Shown: one piece after another, positions 26,001 through 33,467 of the stretch
How positions within the stretch are numbered: position 1 is the stretch's first letter
Layout: every line of letters starts with the position of its first letter
DNA from: Campylobacteraceae bacterium
Lineage (GTDB): Bacteria > Campylobacterota > Campylobacteria > Campylobacterales > Sulfurovaceae
Assembly: GCA_027081065.1 (NCBI GenBank)
Contig: JALWLW010000114.1
Span: 1-34,716 of the forward strand
DNA: 34,716 nt
Reading direction: 5' to 3'
Made by a program: the position numbers and the translations under genes
Notes under the pieces: model-generated
What the model was told of the DNA's origin: nothing
Databases searched by the model: none
The model's input: only the letters and a program-made list of their open reading frames with translations

Positions 26001-26212
26001 AACTTAGGATGTAAACTTTCGTAATCTAAATAATACTCATCTACCAATAAAAGATTAAACGCTTTATTGGTTCTAATACTTAAATTAGCTTCAGTAATGA
26101 GATTGGTATTTGCTTTAATCATCTCCATAGTAATGCTTTCATTATTTTCAGCACTCAATAAACACGTATGTAAAAATAATACTATGGTTAGTGTAATTAT
26201 AGCTCTCATCAA
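23099..26212 (-). CDS. Exported DUF4116-repeat / two-TM / TAP-like alpha/beta hydrolase fusion
   Basis: 1037 residues. A signal peptide (about 1-20, IITLTIVLFLHTCLLSA) leads into about 19 degenerate 25-residue DUF4116-type repeats (about 28-507), e.g. FALAYASNMLQSDEELIKEA and ALLYASEALQVDKELARLA. Two membrane helices (about 515-535 and 545-560) flank a short basic loop KKEKRRN, which should be cytosolic, so repeats and C-terminus would both face the periplasm. The C-terminal about 450 residues are an alpha/beta hydrolase of the tripeptidyl/prolyl-aminopeptidase type: HLGAGGPGANMG oxyanion region, FMIDPRGAGLSKP, nucleophile elbow GVSYS (Ser764), then HGEYDSVTP (Asp989) and TSHAVLG (His1016), a complete triad. 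Likely a periplasmic peptidase or esterase whose substrate or partner is held by the repeats. It is monocistronic. Confidence 0.82.
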   Translation of the reverse strand: MMRAIITLTIVLFLHTCLLSAENNESITMEMIKANTNLITEANLSIRTNKAFNLLLVDEYYLDYESLHPKLKLDKDIALAYVQNYTYGLSNLNKKLLDDNHFILLVIEKAGTGLAYATREQRANKKLVLQGLRADAKSFKIIDRRLKEDEEFIKEILKVNGLVLEYLDKKYRANRAFVSLAIKNDSFALAYASNMLQSDEELIKEAVEESSYAFEYAHPYLKQDKKYVMGLLKEGYEIIDYVDEKLQVDQEVLDEAIKHDTGAWKYFDENLTQNSDFIIKKIKENFLILMYVDEKFTKDKELITLAVKKNVFNLAYADDSLKQDKDFLWGLIEQNSKVVEAIDETIWKDNAFLLKVLKRTGFGLQYATKEQQNDIELVVKALKYDGYSLEFANERFKKSKIMLLLSLNKYAYPLIFADESLKSDKAFIKEAIKENSYALLYASEALQVDKELARLALKQNVKVLEELKVLKKDKAFISTLLEDNLDVLPYVSDRLKNDSDLIALSKKANQEEVSIEAYLLYISIVLLILFFYFKLFKKEKRRNYLLGFVFLLLLVALLLSRYNVNGVYRMPYVFVDKSHKYGLEPVDCNFSENEENLNVECYNVHVPEIYNDENSRVITFPLRIFRSSERFSFKSPVLHLGAGGPGANMGLDSAYVLDYYLKQHDDFSINQGRDLFMIDPRGAGLSKPLLNCETFASHVLRDIKKNLTLTESYASMNIDYETCIKKLKKEQVNFNGYNSLAVSNDINLLRKFIGVDKFILFGVSYSTTYAMFVAKNFPHIVEKMILDSACFPDLKLDHNYVTQSMDMYNALYDYKKKVDTNDSKVDTNSSKKMESTIWTLQKKLNEHPVDLNYLELKLNGDYFIESLLNGVYATDIFKDLPKIVEELESNKTTTFLPYFKSYLDYLMNKEYADISVYTHYCYEDKPFIDFQKIREERLKLKEGYIRQSSSYFIFGKDFCKEMEINSTNKTLNEPITTEIPTLFIHGEYDSVTPLRDVKVEMKRFKDAELKTYKTSHAVLGTEESIEKDVAEFVGKNF

Positions 26213-26272
26213 TCACCCTTTTCTTCTCTTATTTAAAACTTTGAACTAGAAGTGTACACAAAAAAAATTTGA

Positions 26273-26278
26273 TATACT
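26273..26278 (+). promoter_or_regulatory. -10 box for the carboxyspermidine dehydrogenase-type gene
   Basis: TATACT after an A/T-rich run (AAAAAAATTTGA), 28 bases before the ATG, fits the Campylobacterota housekeeping promoter style. Confidence 0.35.
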
Positions 26279-26305
26279 TTCAAAACCCAAAATAAAAGAG
26301 TTAAA

Positions 26306-27496
26306 ATGTCAAATAAAACCCTAATCATCGGTGCTGGTGGTGTTGGAAATGTTGTTGCTTTTAAGTGTGCTATGAATGCCAATACCTTTGGAGAGATTAC
26401 CCTAGCGAGTCGTACGCTAAGTAAATGTGATGCCATTGCTAAAAATGTAAAAGCAAAAGTAGGCGTTGAGCTAAAAACTGTAACTGTAGACGCAGATTCA
26501 CTACCACAGCTTGTAGAGCTTTTTAAAGCGTTAACGCCTGACATTGTCATAAACGTAGCCCTACCATACCAAGACTTAACCATCATGGATGCCTGTGTCG
26601 CTTGTGGAGTAAACTACTTAGACACAGCCAACTACGAACACCCAGACACTGCTAAGTTTGAATACAAAGAACAATGGGAGAGAGATGATGCTTTTAAAAA
26701 AGCAAACATCATGGCTTTACTAGGAAGTGGCTTTGACCCAGGGGTGACCAATGTCTTTTGTGCTTATGCTCAAAAACACTATTTTGATGAAATCCACACC
26801 ATTGACATACTCGACTGTAACGCTGGAGACCATGGCTACCCATTTGCCACGAACTTTAATCCTGAAATTAATTTGCGTGAAGTTTCTGCAAAAGGGCGTT
26901 ATTGGGAAGAAGGAAAGTGGATAGAAACAGAACCTATGGAGATTATGCAAGTTTGGGATTACCCAGAAATAGGAAAAAAAGAGAGCTATTTACTTTATCA
27001 TGAAGAGATGGAGTCGTTGATTAAACACATCAAAGGACTTAAGCGTATTCGTTTCTTTATGACCTTTGGACAAAGCTACCTAACCCACATGAAATGTTTA
27101 GAAAATGTAGGAATGCTAGGCATTAAAGAAGTTGAACACAAGGGTCAAAAAATTGTCCCTATGGAATTTCTAGCCACACTTTTACCCGACCCTGCATCAC
27201 TAGGCGAAAGAACAAAAGGTAAAACAAACATAGGAATTTATGCTAAAGGCATCAAAAACGGAAAAGAAAAAACAGTTTACATTTACCAAGTAAGTGACCA
27301 TGAAGCCTGTTACAAAGAGGTCATGAGTCAAGGAGTAAGCTACACCACAGCAGTACCAGCCATGATAGGAGCAAAGCTTATGCTAGAAGACAAATGGCAA
27401 AACAAAGGAGTCTACAACATGGAACAGTTTGACCCTGACCCATTTATGGAAGAGTTGATGGTTCAAGGGTTGCCTTGGCAGGTTAGGGAGTCTTAG
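26306..27496 (+). CDS. Carboxynorspermidine/carboxyspermidine dehydrogenase (saccharopine dehydrogenase family)
   Basis: 396 residues. The N-terminal Rossmann fold is clear (TLIIGAGGVGNVVAFKCA), with ASRTLSKCDAI for NADPH ribose/phosphate contact. VALPYQDLTIMDACVACGVNYLDTANYE and ALLGSGFDPGVTNVF are characteristic of the lys9-like branch that reductively joins aspartate semialdehyde to putrescine or diaminopropane. The product is decarboxylated by NspC to spermidine or norspermidine. In Campylobacter this route makes spermidine, and the window's speA would supply putrescine precursor, so carboxyspermidine is the more likely product. NspC is not in the window. Its stop overlaps the end of the convergent restriction-modification remnant by 4 bases. 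Confidence 0.88.
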   Translation: MSNKTLIIGAGGVGNVVAFKCAMNANTFGEITLASRTLSKCDAIAKNVKAKVGVELKTVTVDADSLPQLVELFKALTPDIVINVALPYQDLTIMDACVACGVNYLDTANYEHPDTAKFEYKEQWERDDAFKKANIMALLGSGFDPGVTNVFCAYAQKHYFDEIHTIDILDCNAGDHGYPFATNFNPEINLREVSAKGRYWEEGKWIETEPMEIMQVWDYPEIGKKESYLLYHEEMESLIKHIKGLKRIRFFMTFGQSYLTHMKCLENVGMLGIKEVEHKGQKIVPMEFLATLLPDPASLGERTKGKTNIGIYAKGIKNGKEKTVYIYQVSDHEACYKEVMSQGVSYTTAVPAMIGAKLMLEDKWQNKGVYNMEQFDPDPFMEELMVQGLPWQVRES

Positions 27497-28680
27497 ACGC
27501 TCTTTCCTAAGCGACTATCTACCATAGCTAAGAGACTTATAAGCTCAATAATTCTCTCTTGCTCATCATCTTTCAAATTATCATAAATAGTTGCTAAAGG
27601 GTGAAGTTCACTGTCAATCTCTTCACTGACCTTTTTTAACGACGCTTCAAGCGTCAAGTACTTTTTGCCAAACAAAATGTTTTTTATTTTATTACTCACT
27701 TCTATCTGCTTTTGACTGTACGCCCCTGCTTCTATGAAGTTGTCAAATATTTTGTTCGCTATCTCTTTTTTGGAACTCTTCAAAATCTTCTGCATCAACT
27801 CTTTAAATGCGTCGGTATTGCGTAGTTTGTCATCCAGTATTTTTTCATAGTCAAACACTTCATGCTTTAGCTCATATATTTCAGCGTCGCTTATGAGTTC
27901 TTTTTCTTTTAGCTCTTCTATGATGTATCCAGTGCATTGTCTCCATTTAACACAGCATCTATGTGCTTCTCTTGCTCTTGTATGGCATTGACATTCTAAG
28001 CCTTTGACTTCAAAATAGTACATCGCTCTTTTATCTCTTCTACATACTTAAGACTCTCTTTACCCTTGACCAATGCCTCTTGTGCATTAAGGGTCAACAT
28101 GGCGTAACGCTGTATGGGCGTGGGTGTTTCGTCTTCTATGTACTCTGAAATGGTTTTCAAGTTTTCTACTAATTCATCGGTCATATAATTAAAATCACTA
28201 CGCTGTAAGGCTTCCACCACATGGCGTTGCCAGTTTAGAAAGCAAGTACTCGTACAAGTCACCTTTTATGTCTTTGTCTTCAAGGTTGAGTTTAGTAACC
28301 ATGTCCACCACTTTTTGCAAGAGCTTAGGGGTAGGAATGAGAAAAGAAGCATCTTTCATGTAGGTAGAAAAAGCCGACTGTGAAGAAGAGAGTGTTTTTA
28401 TAAACGGAAACATCTCTACTTGAAAGACTTCAAAAAGTTCAACAGCGTCCATGTTTTTAAGCTTTTCCCAACGCAAGTGTTGTTTCTCTTGTGGGAAAAT
28501 ATCTTTAAGCTCAGGGTTCAGTCTTTTTTTCTTGTCTATTTTAGTTTGTGCCGTGTCAAGACTTTTGATGAAGATGAGGAATGTAAACTGTTCTACAACA
28601 GTCAAAGGGTTCGAGATTCCCCCTGTCCAAAAGGTCTCCCATATTTTATCTACTTGGTTTTTGAGTTCGTTTGTTATCAT
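27493..28680 (-). pseudogene. Remnant of a type I restriction-modification locus (HsdM' fused to HsdR')
   Basis: 28680 to about 28240 encodes a clear HsdM N-terminal helical domain (QVDKIWETFWTGG, VVEQFTFLIFIKSLD) up to KGDLYEYLLSKLA, where the methyltransferase domain should begin. The frame then breaks. From about 28235 another frame gives a helical sequence (TDELVENLKTISEYIED, QRYAMLTLNAQEALVKGKE) interrupted by an in-frame TAG at 27996-27998. It resumes as NVNAIQEQEKHIDAVLNGDN to a second TAG at 27918-27920, and continues after a frameshift as IIEELKEKELIS to GAYSQKQIEVSNKIKNIL. That last part resembles the EcoEI-type C-terminal domain of HsdR. So an internal deletion joined the start of hsdM to the end of hsdR, removing the methylase core, hsdS and the helicase, followed by point decay. 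The gene is inactive. HsdM identity is firm; HsdR identity is moderate. Confidence 0.8.
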
Positions 28681-28790
28681 GTGGGATTTTAGCGTTGTTT
28701 TGGTTAATTTGAAATTTTAAAATATAATAAAATATTTTTTAACTTAAAGTAATATTAAACAATTTAATTAAATTTTAATAAAACTTTGCT

Positions 28791-28796
28791 TATAAT
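28791..28796 (+). promoter_or_regulatory. -10 box for the 35-residue membrane peptide gene
   Basis: Perfect TATAAT preceded by TTTGCT, 33 bases before the small gene's ATG; expected leader about 25 bases. Confidence 0.5.
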
Positions 28797-28828
28797 TTAA
28801 GAGAGTAAAAATAAACAAAGGATTTATA

Positions 28829-28936
28829 ATGAACTACCAAAATGACATACAAGCTCAACTAATTTATACTGTAGCAATTATTGTTTTAACCTCTATTTCT
28901 ATCTTGGTAGTTTCTAAATTAACTAATATTTTCTAA
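28829..28936 (+). CDS. 35-residue single-span membrane peptide
   Basis: Short gene starting MNYQNDIQAQ, with a single hydrophobic helix at about residues 11-29 (LIYTVAIIVLTSISILVV) and ending SKLTNIF. It is backed by a good AAAGGA six bases before the ATG and a perfect TATAAT at suitable distance. Its polar start and Lys after the helix predict N-out/C-in. It resembles in size the small subunits that stabilise larger membrane complexes (CydX or AcrZ style), but I recognise no family. It sits in an otherwise gene-free AT-rich gap between the restriction-modification remnant and murA and is transcribed towards murA. Confidence 0.55.
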   Translation: MNYQNDIQAQLIYTVAIIVLTSISILVVSKLTNIF

Positions 28937-28950
28937 TACTACAAGACTAC

Positions 28951-30213
28951 TTACTCGCTTAAACGCTCAATCTTAGCACCTAAAGCAGTAAGTTTTCCCT
29001 CTAAATTATCATACCCTCTATCTAAGTGGTAAATTCGGCGTACATTAGTTGTGCCTTGTGCTACAAGTGCTGCTAGAACCAGTGCTGAACTTGCACGTAA
29101 ATCGGTTGCCATGACATCTGCACCTTGAAGTTGTGCCACAGGTCTAATGGCTGCAACTGAGCCTTTTAGCCAAATGTCTGCACCCAAACGATTAAGTTCA
29201 CTTACGTGCATGAAACGGTTTTCAAAAAGACGCTCTTCGATGACCGACTCACCAATCGCCATGGTAGCCACTGCCATAAACTGTGCTTGCATATCGGTTG
29301 GAAAACCTGGGTACTCTGTGGTGATGAGTGAGACAGGATTTAAACGATTTGTTCCGTTAATGGTAATGTTTGCACCATCAATTTCAAAAGTACAACCCAT
29401 TGCTTCAAGTTTATCTATAGACGCTTCAATATGTGTAGCATTTACCTTTTCAAGTGTAATGGTCGAGTTGGTAATGGCTGCAGCACAAAGGTAAGTACCT
29501 GCTTCAATTCGGTCTGGAATAATCTCAACATCTTTAAAGGTCAAAGGTTTTTGACCTGTACCCTCAATGATAATCTCAGAAGTTCCAATACCTGTTATTT
29601 TTACCCCTGCATCTGCCAACATTTCACAAAGCTGGACAATCTCTGGCTCTTTAGCTGCATTTACTATAGTCGTTGTACCATGAGCTAAGGCTGCTGCCAT
29701 AAGGGTGTTTTCTGTACCACCTACAGTAATTTTGTCAAAGACTATTTTTGCACCTTGCAGTCCGTTTGGAGCTTCTACTCTTACGTATCCACCTTTTATC
29801 TCAATGGTTGCACCCATCGCTTCCATGGCTTTTAAGTGCAAGTCAATAGGACGTTGACCAATAGCACAACCACCAGGTAAGCTTACTTCACATTCACCAA
29901 AACGTGCAAGAAGTGGTCCTAAAACTAAAATAGAAGCTCTCATTTGAGAGACAATTTCATAAACTGCTTTTGTGGAATTCATCGTTCCGTTGTTTACTTC
30001 AGCTACAGTATCATTGTGTTCAACTGTTCCACCTAAAATACCTACGAGTTTCAAAAGTGTACGAATATCTACAACATTGGGTAAGTTGGTTAGTTTAACA
30101 GGTTTGTCAGAAAGAATAGTCGCTGCGATGATTGGAAGAGCTGAGTTTTTAGCACCAGAGATTTGAACCGAACCAGAAAGTTTTGTTCCACCAGTTATTT
30201 TTAAATAATCCAT
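28951..30213 (-). CDS. murA: UDP-N-acetylglucosamine 1-carboxyvinyltransferase MurA
   Basis: 420 residues. First committed step of peptidoglycan synthesis: moves enolpyruvate from PEP to UDP-GlcNAc in the cytosol. Lys22 in SGAKNSALP and the active-site loop [10 protein letters not shown] with Cys116 (fosfomycin target; the Asp replacement of resistant enzymes is absent) are present. [36 protein letters not shown], and [15 protein letters not shown] are all family hallmarks, and length is exact. Single copy in the window and apparently monocistronic. The start is supported by GGA at about 9 bases. Confidence 0.97.
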   Translation of the reverse strand: MDYLKITGGTKLSGSVQISGAKNSALPIIAATILSDKPVKLTNLPNVVDIRTLLKLVGILGGTVEHNDTVAEVNNGTMNSTKAVYEIVSQMRASILVLGPLLARFGECEVSLPGGCAIGQRPIDLHLKAMEAMGATIEIKGGYVRVEAPNGLQGAKIVFDKITVGGTENTLMAAALAHGTTTIVNAAKEPEIVQLCEMLADAGVKITGIGTSEIIIEGTGQKPLTFKDVEIIPDRIEAGTYLCAAAITNSTITLEKVNATHIEASIDKLEAMGCTFEIDGANITINGTNRLNPVSLITTEYPGFPTDMQAQFMAVATMAIGESVIEERLFENRFMHVSELNRLGADIWLKGSVAAIRPVAQLQGADVMATDLRASSALVLAALVAQGTTNVRRIYHLDRGYDNLEGKLTALGAKIERLSE

Positions 30214-30328
30214 ATTATATATCCATTAATTTTTATTGGGTAATTTTATCTAAAATAAGTTAAGAGAGCCGTATCAACAATTACTTTAAAAACTTCATTA
30301 ATTACTAACCAATATTTAGCTAAAGTTG

Positions 30329-30334
30329 TATACT
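30329..30334 (+). promoter_or_regulatory. -10 box for the 30368 gene and helicase
   Basis: TATACT 34 bases before the ATG, in the 154-base divergent gap with murA; no clear -35. The rest of that gap is AT-rich without other structure. Confidence 0.35.
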
Positions 30335-30367
30335 AATTCAGAACAATAACAATAATAAAGGAAATAA

Positions 30368-30703
30368 ATGCACATTGACTTAAGCCCAGAAGCACTACTT
30401 ATACAACTTGGTTATAGCACAACTGAACAATCTATAGAACAGATGAAAAAAGCCATTGAAAACACCAATGGTTTTGAAAACTTTTCCAAACACTTACTCT
30501 CTTTGCATGATGAACTAGCACATCTTAAAGGGGTTGTTGCACTCTCTAACTCTAAAGATGTTTTTAAAATTAAAGGTTCTGTTGATACCTCTGAAGAGAT
30601 TCAGCAAGAGTTTACAGAATTGGTTCAACACTGGTCAACAAAATATAAAGTTCAAATAGAAAAAGTACCTAATAAGCCAACTTTTTATATTCTTGGTCAA
30701 TAA
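30368..30703 (+). CDS. Small conserved-looking protein of unknown function
   Basis: 111 residues, soluble and acidic, no signal peptide. It starts after a good AAAGGA. The first 60 residues look helical (EQSIEQMKKAIENTNGFENFSKHLLSLHDELAHLKG) and the rest mixed alpha/beta (VVALSNSKDVFKIKGS, KVQIEKVPNKPTFYILG). It is separated by only 8 bases from the UvrD-like helicase, so the two are almost certainly cotranscribed, suggesting a possible link to DNA repair; I do not recognise the family. Confidence 0.7.
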   Translation: MHIDLSPEALLIQLGYSTTEQSIEQMKKAIENTNGFENFSKHLLSLHDELAHLKGVVALSNSKDVFKIKGSVDTSEEIQQEFTELVQHWSTKYKVQIEKVPNKPTFYILGQ

Positions 30704-30711
30704 AGTACTGT

Positions 30712-32733
30712 ATGCCACTAACTTCGCTTAATCAAGAGCAGCTTAGTGCTGCAACTGCTCCTAAAGGGAACAATTTAATTATTGCTTCTGCTGGGACAGG
30801 AAAAACCTCAACCATTGTCGGGCGTATTGCCCATCTTTTAGAAAATGGGGTTGAACCTTCTAAAATTTTACTTTTAACTTTTACTAATAAAGCAGCTGGA
30901 GAGATGTTAGCCAGAGTTGGTCGTTACTACCCTCCACGCATTGTTAACCAAATTGAATCAGGAACTTTTCATGCTGTCTCTTACCGTTGGCTCAAAGAAC
31001 TCAATGCCAATGTTTCACTAAAACAACCAGGAGAGCTTAAAACACTTTTTCGCTCCATCTATGAAAAACGTCAAATGAAACGTCTAAACTTAGAGACTGA
31101 ACCCTATTCAGCAACCTATTTGTATGAGCAGTATTCACTCTACCAAAATGCTTCACTTGATGGTTTTGATGTATGGTTTTTAGAAAAATACCCAGAACAT
31201 AAACCTCTTATAGATATCTACATGAACATCATCGATGATTTTGAAGAGACCAAAGAGAAATATGGTTTTGTCTCTTTTAATGATTTGTTACTTAAAATGA
31301 AAGCCCACCTAGAAGAACATGGGCGTGATTTGGTAGAAGTGTTAGTAGACGAATACCAAGACACCAATACATTACAATCAGCTCTCATAGATGCCATGAC
31401 CCCAAATTCTCTTTTTTGTGTGGGGGATTATGACCAAAGCATCTATGCATTTAATGGTGCAAATATTCAGAACATCGCTACTTTTGGAGAACGTTACCCT
31501 AATGCTACGGTCTTTACACTTGACAAGAACTATAGGTCTTCAGGAAGTATTTTGTCTTTAGCCAACCGTGTTATTGAACGTAATGAGAGGATTTACCCTA
31601 AAAAATTAGTGGTGACCAGAACAGGTAAAAACCAACCTCCCAAACTGCTCATGCACAACGAACTTTTTGACCAATACCAAAGCATTGCAAAAACCATTAA
31701 ACAGACCTATACCCCTACCAATGACATTGCTGTTATTTTTAGGAACAATGCCTCTGGTGATGGGGTGGAGGCGAGTCTACGTGAAATGGGAATTCCCTCT
31801 AAACGAAAAGGGGGAAACAGTTTTTTTGAAGCCAAAGAGGTAAAGTTTTTACTTGATGTTTGCTCTCTTATTGTTAACCCAAAAGATATGATGGCATTTA
31901 TTCATATTTTTGAATATGGAAAAAACATTGGGTCAGCTGTTGCAAAAGAGATGTTTGAGTGTTTTAGGCACTTTGGAGAGGGGAACTTGTTTATTGGGCT
32001 AATGTATCCAAGGGTTCATACCTTACCAAAACTCAACCCCAACAAAAATATGCAACTAGGACTTTTTGATGATGATGCAGAAATAGGTTCAATTACACGA
32101 TTTTCTAAAATACCCATGAGTGAAAAAATTCGTTCTCACCCCATTTTAAAGTACCCAAAACTAAGCCCTGATGGTTTAGAGTTTTTTAAAATGTATCATG
32201 AGTTTATGAGTTCTATTAGCAATGTTAAACAACCAAGAAGTCTACTAGTAAAACTGGTGCAATCTCCTCTTTATGCGTTTCTTATTGAACTTTTAGCCAC
32301 CCAACGAGGTCGCTTAAAATCAGGTGAAATTGACATTGAAAAAAAGAACTTAGCCAAAGAACGCATCGCAAGGAAAGCAAGACTTTTAATTGATTTATCA
32401 AGCCAATACAAAGAGGTCTCACGTTTTGTTAATGCCATGGTATTAGGTGGAAATGAACTAAGTGAGGGTGATGGGGTAAATTTACTAAGCATTCATGCAA
32501 GTAAAGGATTAGAGTTTACAGAAGTCTATGTAGTAGATTTAATGGATGGACGTTTTCCTAATACAAAACTCATGGGTAAAGGGGGAAGTTTAGATGAAGA
32601 GCGACGGCTCTTTTATGTGGCTGTAACACGTGCTAAAGAGAAACTCTATTTGTCTTTTGCCAAATATGACAAAGTCAAAAAACTAGACTTTAAACCTTCA
32701 CCTTTTTTATATGAGGCGAAGATGTTAAAGTAA
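30712..32733 (+). CDS. UvrD/Rep-family ATP-dependent DNA helicase
   Basis: 673-residue superfamily 1A helicase. Motif I ASAGTGKTS (Lys31), Ia TFTNKAAGEM, motif II LVDEYQDTN (Asp213, Glu214), motif III VGDYDQSIYAFNGA, motif IV LDKNYRSS, motif V LLSIHASKGLEFTEVYVVDL, motif VI DEERRLFYVAVTRAKEKLYL. All are intact, so an active 3'-5' helicase in repair or replication restart is expected. The 2B-domain region (about 370-520) is shorter and less conserved than in E. coli UvrD (720 aa), and there is no C-terminal RNAP-binding extension, so I do not choose between Rep, PcrA and UvrD. The RBS is weak; coupling to the gene before it is likely. Confidence 0.93.
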   Translation: MPLTSLNQEQLSAATAPKGNNLIIASAGTGKTSTIVGRIAHLLENGVEPSKILLLTFTNKAAGEMLARVGRYYPPRIVNQIESGTFHAVSYRWLKELNANVSLKQPGELKTLFRSIYEKRQMKRLNLETEPYSATYLYEQYSLYQNASLDGFDVWFLEKYPEHKPLIDIYMNIIDDFEETKEKYGFVSFNDLLLKMKAHLEEHGRDLVEVLVDEYQDTNTLQSALIDAMTPNSLFCVGDYDQSIYAFNGANIQNIATFGERYPNATVFTLDKNYRSSGSILSLANRVIERNERIYPKKLVVTRTGKNQPPKLLMHNELFDQYQSIAKTIKQTYTPTNDIAVIFRNNASGDGVEASLREMGIPSKRKGGNSFFEAKEVKFLLDVCSLIVNPKDMMAFIHIFEYGKNIGSAVAKEMFECFRHFGEGNLFIGLMYPRVHTLPKLNPNKNMQLGLFDDDAEIGSITRFSKIPMSEKIRSHPILKYPKLSPDGLEFFKMYHEFMSSISNVKQPRSLLVKLVQSPLYAFLIELLATQRGRLKSGEIDIEKKNLAKERIARKARLLIDLSSQYKEVSRFVNAMVLGGNELSEGDGVNLLSIHASKGLEFTEVYVVDLMDGRFPNTKLMGKGGSLDEERRLFYVAVTRAKEKLYLSFAKYDKVKKLDFKPSPFLYEAKMLK

Positions 32734-32758
32734 AGATAAGGCACATGCCTTATCTTTA
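32731..32758. terminator. Bidirectional hairpin terminator after the helicase
   Basis: A perfect 12-bp stem (TAAAGATAAGGC / GCCTTATCTTTA) with loop ACAT starts on the helicase stop codon and lies between it and the convergent DUF2892 gene. It is the strongest hairpin in the window. Confidence 0.7.
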
Positions 32759-32777
32759 AATAATCATAGAAAAAATT

Positions 32778-32969
32778 TTATTTTCCACCCATAATATCAC
32801 ATTGACCTGTAATCTTACATAGAGGACAGAAGTTAATTAAACCAGCAATAAGAGGAATAGCTCCTAAATAAAACCATTGATTACCTGAATAAACTCCGTA
32901 TCCAATTAATGCTGAACCTAATACGATTCTTAGTGGGCGACATATGCTTCTTATTTTTTTAGCATCCAT
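32778..32969 (-). CDS. DUF2892 (YgaP-like) small membrane protein
   Basis: 63 residues from the chosen ATG (MDAKKIRSICRPLRIVLG), which follows a good AAAGGA; an in-frame start 14 codons upstream has no such site and lies in the operator-like repeats. Two membrane helices (about 13-30 and 31-46: ALIGYGVYSG, FYLGAIPLIAGLIN) followed by CPLCKITGQCD, the cysteine-containing end typical of DUF2892, the membrane part of the E. coli rhodanese YgaP. Here there is no rhodanese domain. A role in sulfide/sulfane-sulfur handling is known only by analogy. Confidence 0.72.
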   Translation of the reverse strand: MDAKKIRSICRPLRIVLGSALIGYGVYSGNQWFYLGAIPLIAGLINFCPLCKITGQCDIMGGK

Positions 32970-33000
32970 ATTTGCTTTCCTTTGTGTTGTGATGTAGTAG

Positions 33001-33050
33001 CATAGTAACATAGTAATATTAAAAAATACGTAACATTAGTTACATAGTAA
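33001..33050. repeat. CATAGTAA repeats and GTAAC dyad, candidate operator
   Basis: Three exact copies of CATAGTAA (33001-33008, 33009-33016, 33043-33050) and a perfect dyad GTAAC-ATTA-GTTAC (33030-33043) lie in the promoter region between the DUF2892 gene (-) and the two-TM gene (+). The arrangement suggests a regulator-binding region rather than random AT-rich DNA. Confidence 0.5.
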
Positions 33051-33122
33051 AAAGTTGACCAAAACCATTAATGACCTAAGTTGAATTAGCGTACAATATT
33101 AAAAAGTATTAATGGGGAAAAA

Positions 33123-33464
33123 ATGTTAGAAAAGTTACAAGAGTTAAGCATCGCACTATGGAAACCTATTGGGGATATATTCTATTATCTATTTGAGTCT
33201 TCTGGTATTTGGTTACCTATTATTCTGTTTTTTCTAGGAACATTTCTATTACTTTTTGTATTACGTAAGATTTTAGATACATTTGTAGAGCTACCTTTAA
33301 TTAAAATTTTTAAATTTTTCATTAAATTTTCTATTAAAATCATACTACTACTAATGGTCATTGGAGTCTTTGTCTCTTTAGCTTTCTATATTCAGTCTCT
33401 CTATGTAGAGTATGACCAAGAAGTTGTCCAAAAAGAGCAAAGTGTTGACTACTTATTGCATTAA
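33123..33464 (+). CDS. Two-TM membrane protein of unknown function
   Basis: 113 residues. An amphipathic start (MLEKLQELSIALWKPIGDIF) is followed by two long hydrophobic segments (about 29-48, WLPIILFFLGTFLLLFVL, and about 70-92, IKIILLLMVIGVFVSLAFYI) and an acidic tail. I recognise no family. It has GGGG before the ATG and a plausible -10 (TACAAT, about 33094). It converges with crcB, its stop 4 bases away. Confidence 0.65.
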   Translation: MLEKLQELSIALWKPIGDIFYYLFESSGIWLPIILFFLGTFLLLFVLRKILDTFVELPLIKIFKFFIKFSIKIILLLMVIGVFVSLAFYIQSLYVEYDQEVVQKEQSVDYLLH

Positions 33465-33467
33465 CTC

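Noticed and set aside
27493..28023. Independent 176-residue protein starting MYYFEVKGLECQC
   Set aside because: The first about 32 residues are an out-of-frame reading of the preceding remnant; only the part from IIEELKEKEL onward belongs to the decayed HsdR-like sequence.
27493..28680. Active type I restriction-modification system
   Set aside because: The methylase SAM-binding motifs, specificity subunit and helicase motors are all missing and the frame is broken in several places.
29147..29688. Open frames antisense to murA
   Set aside because: murA is full length and intact on the other strand; these are shadows.
33001..33050. Repeats as replication iterons or an origin
   Set aside because: No DnaA-type boxes, dnaA/dnaN or rep gene nearby; a promoter position fits an operator better.
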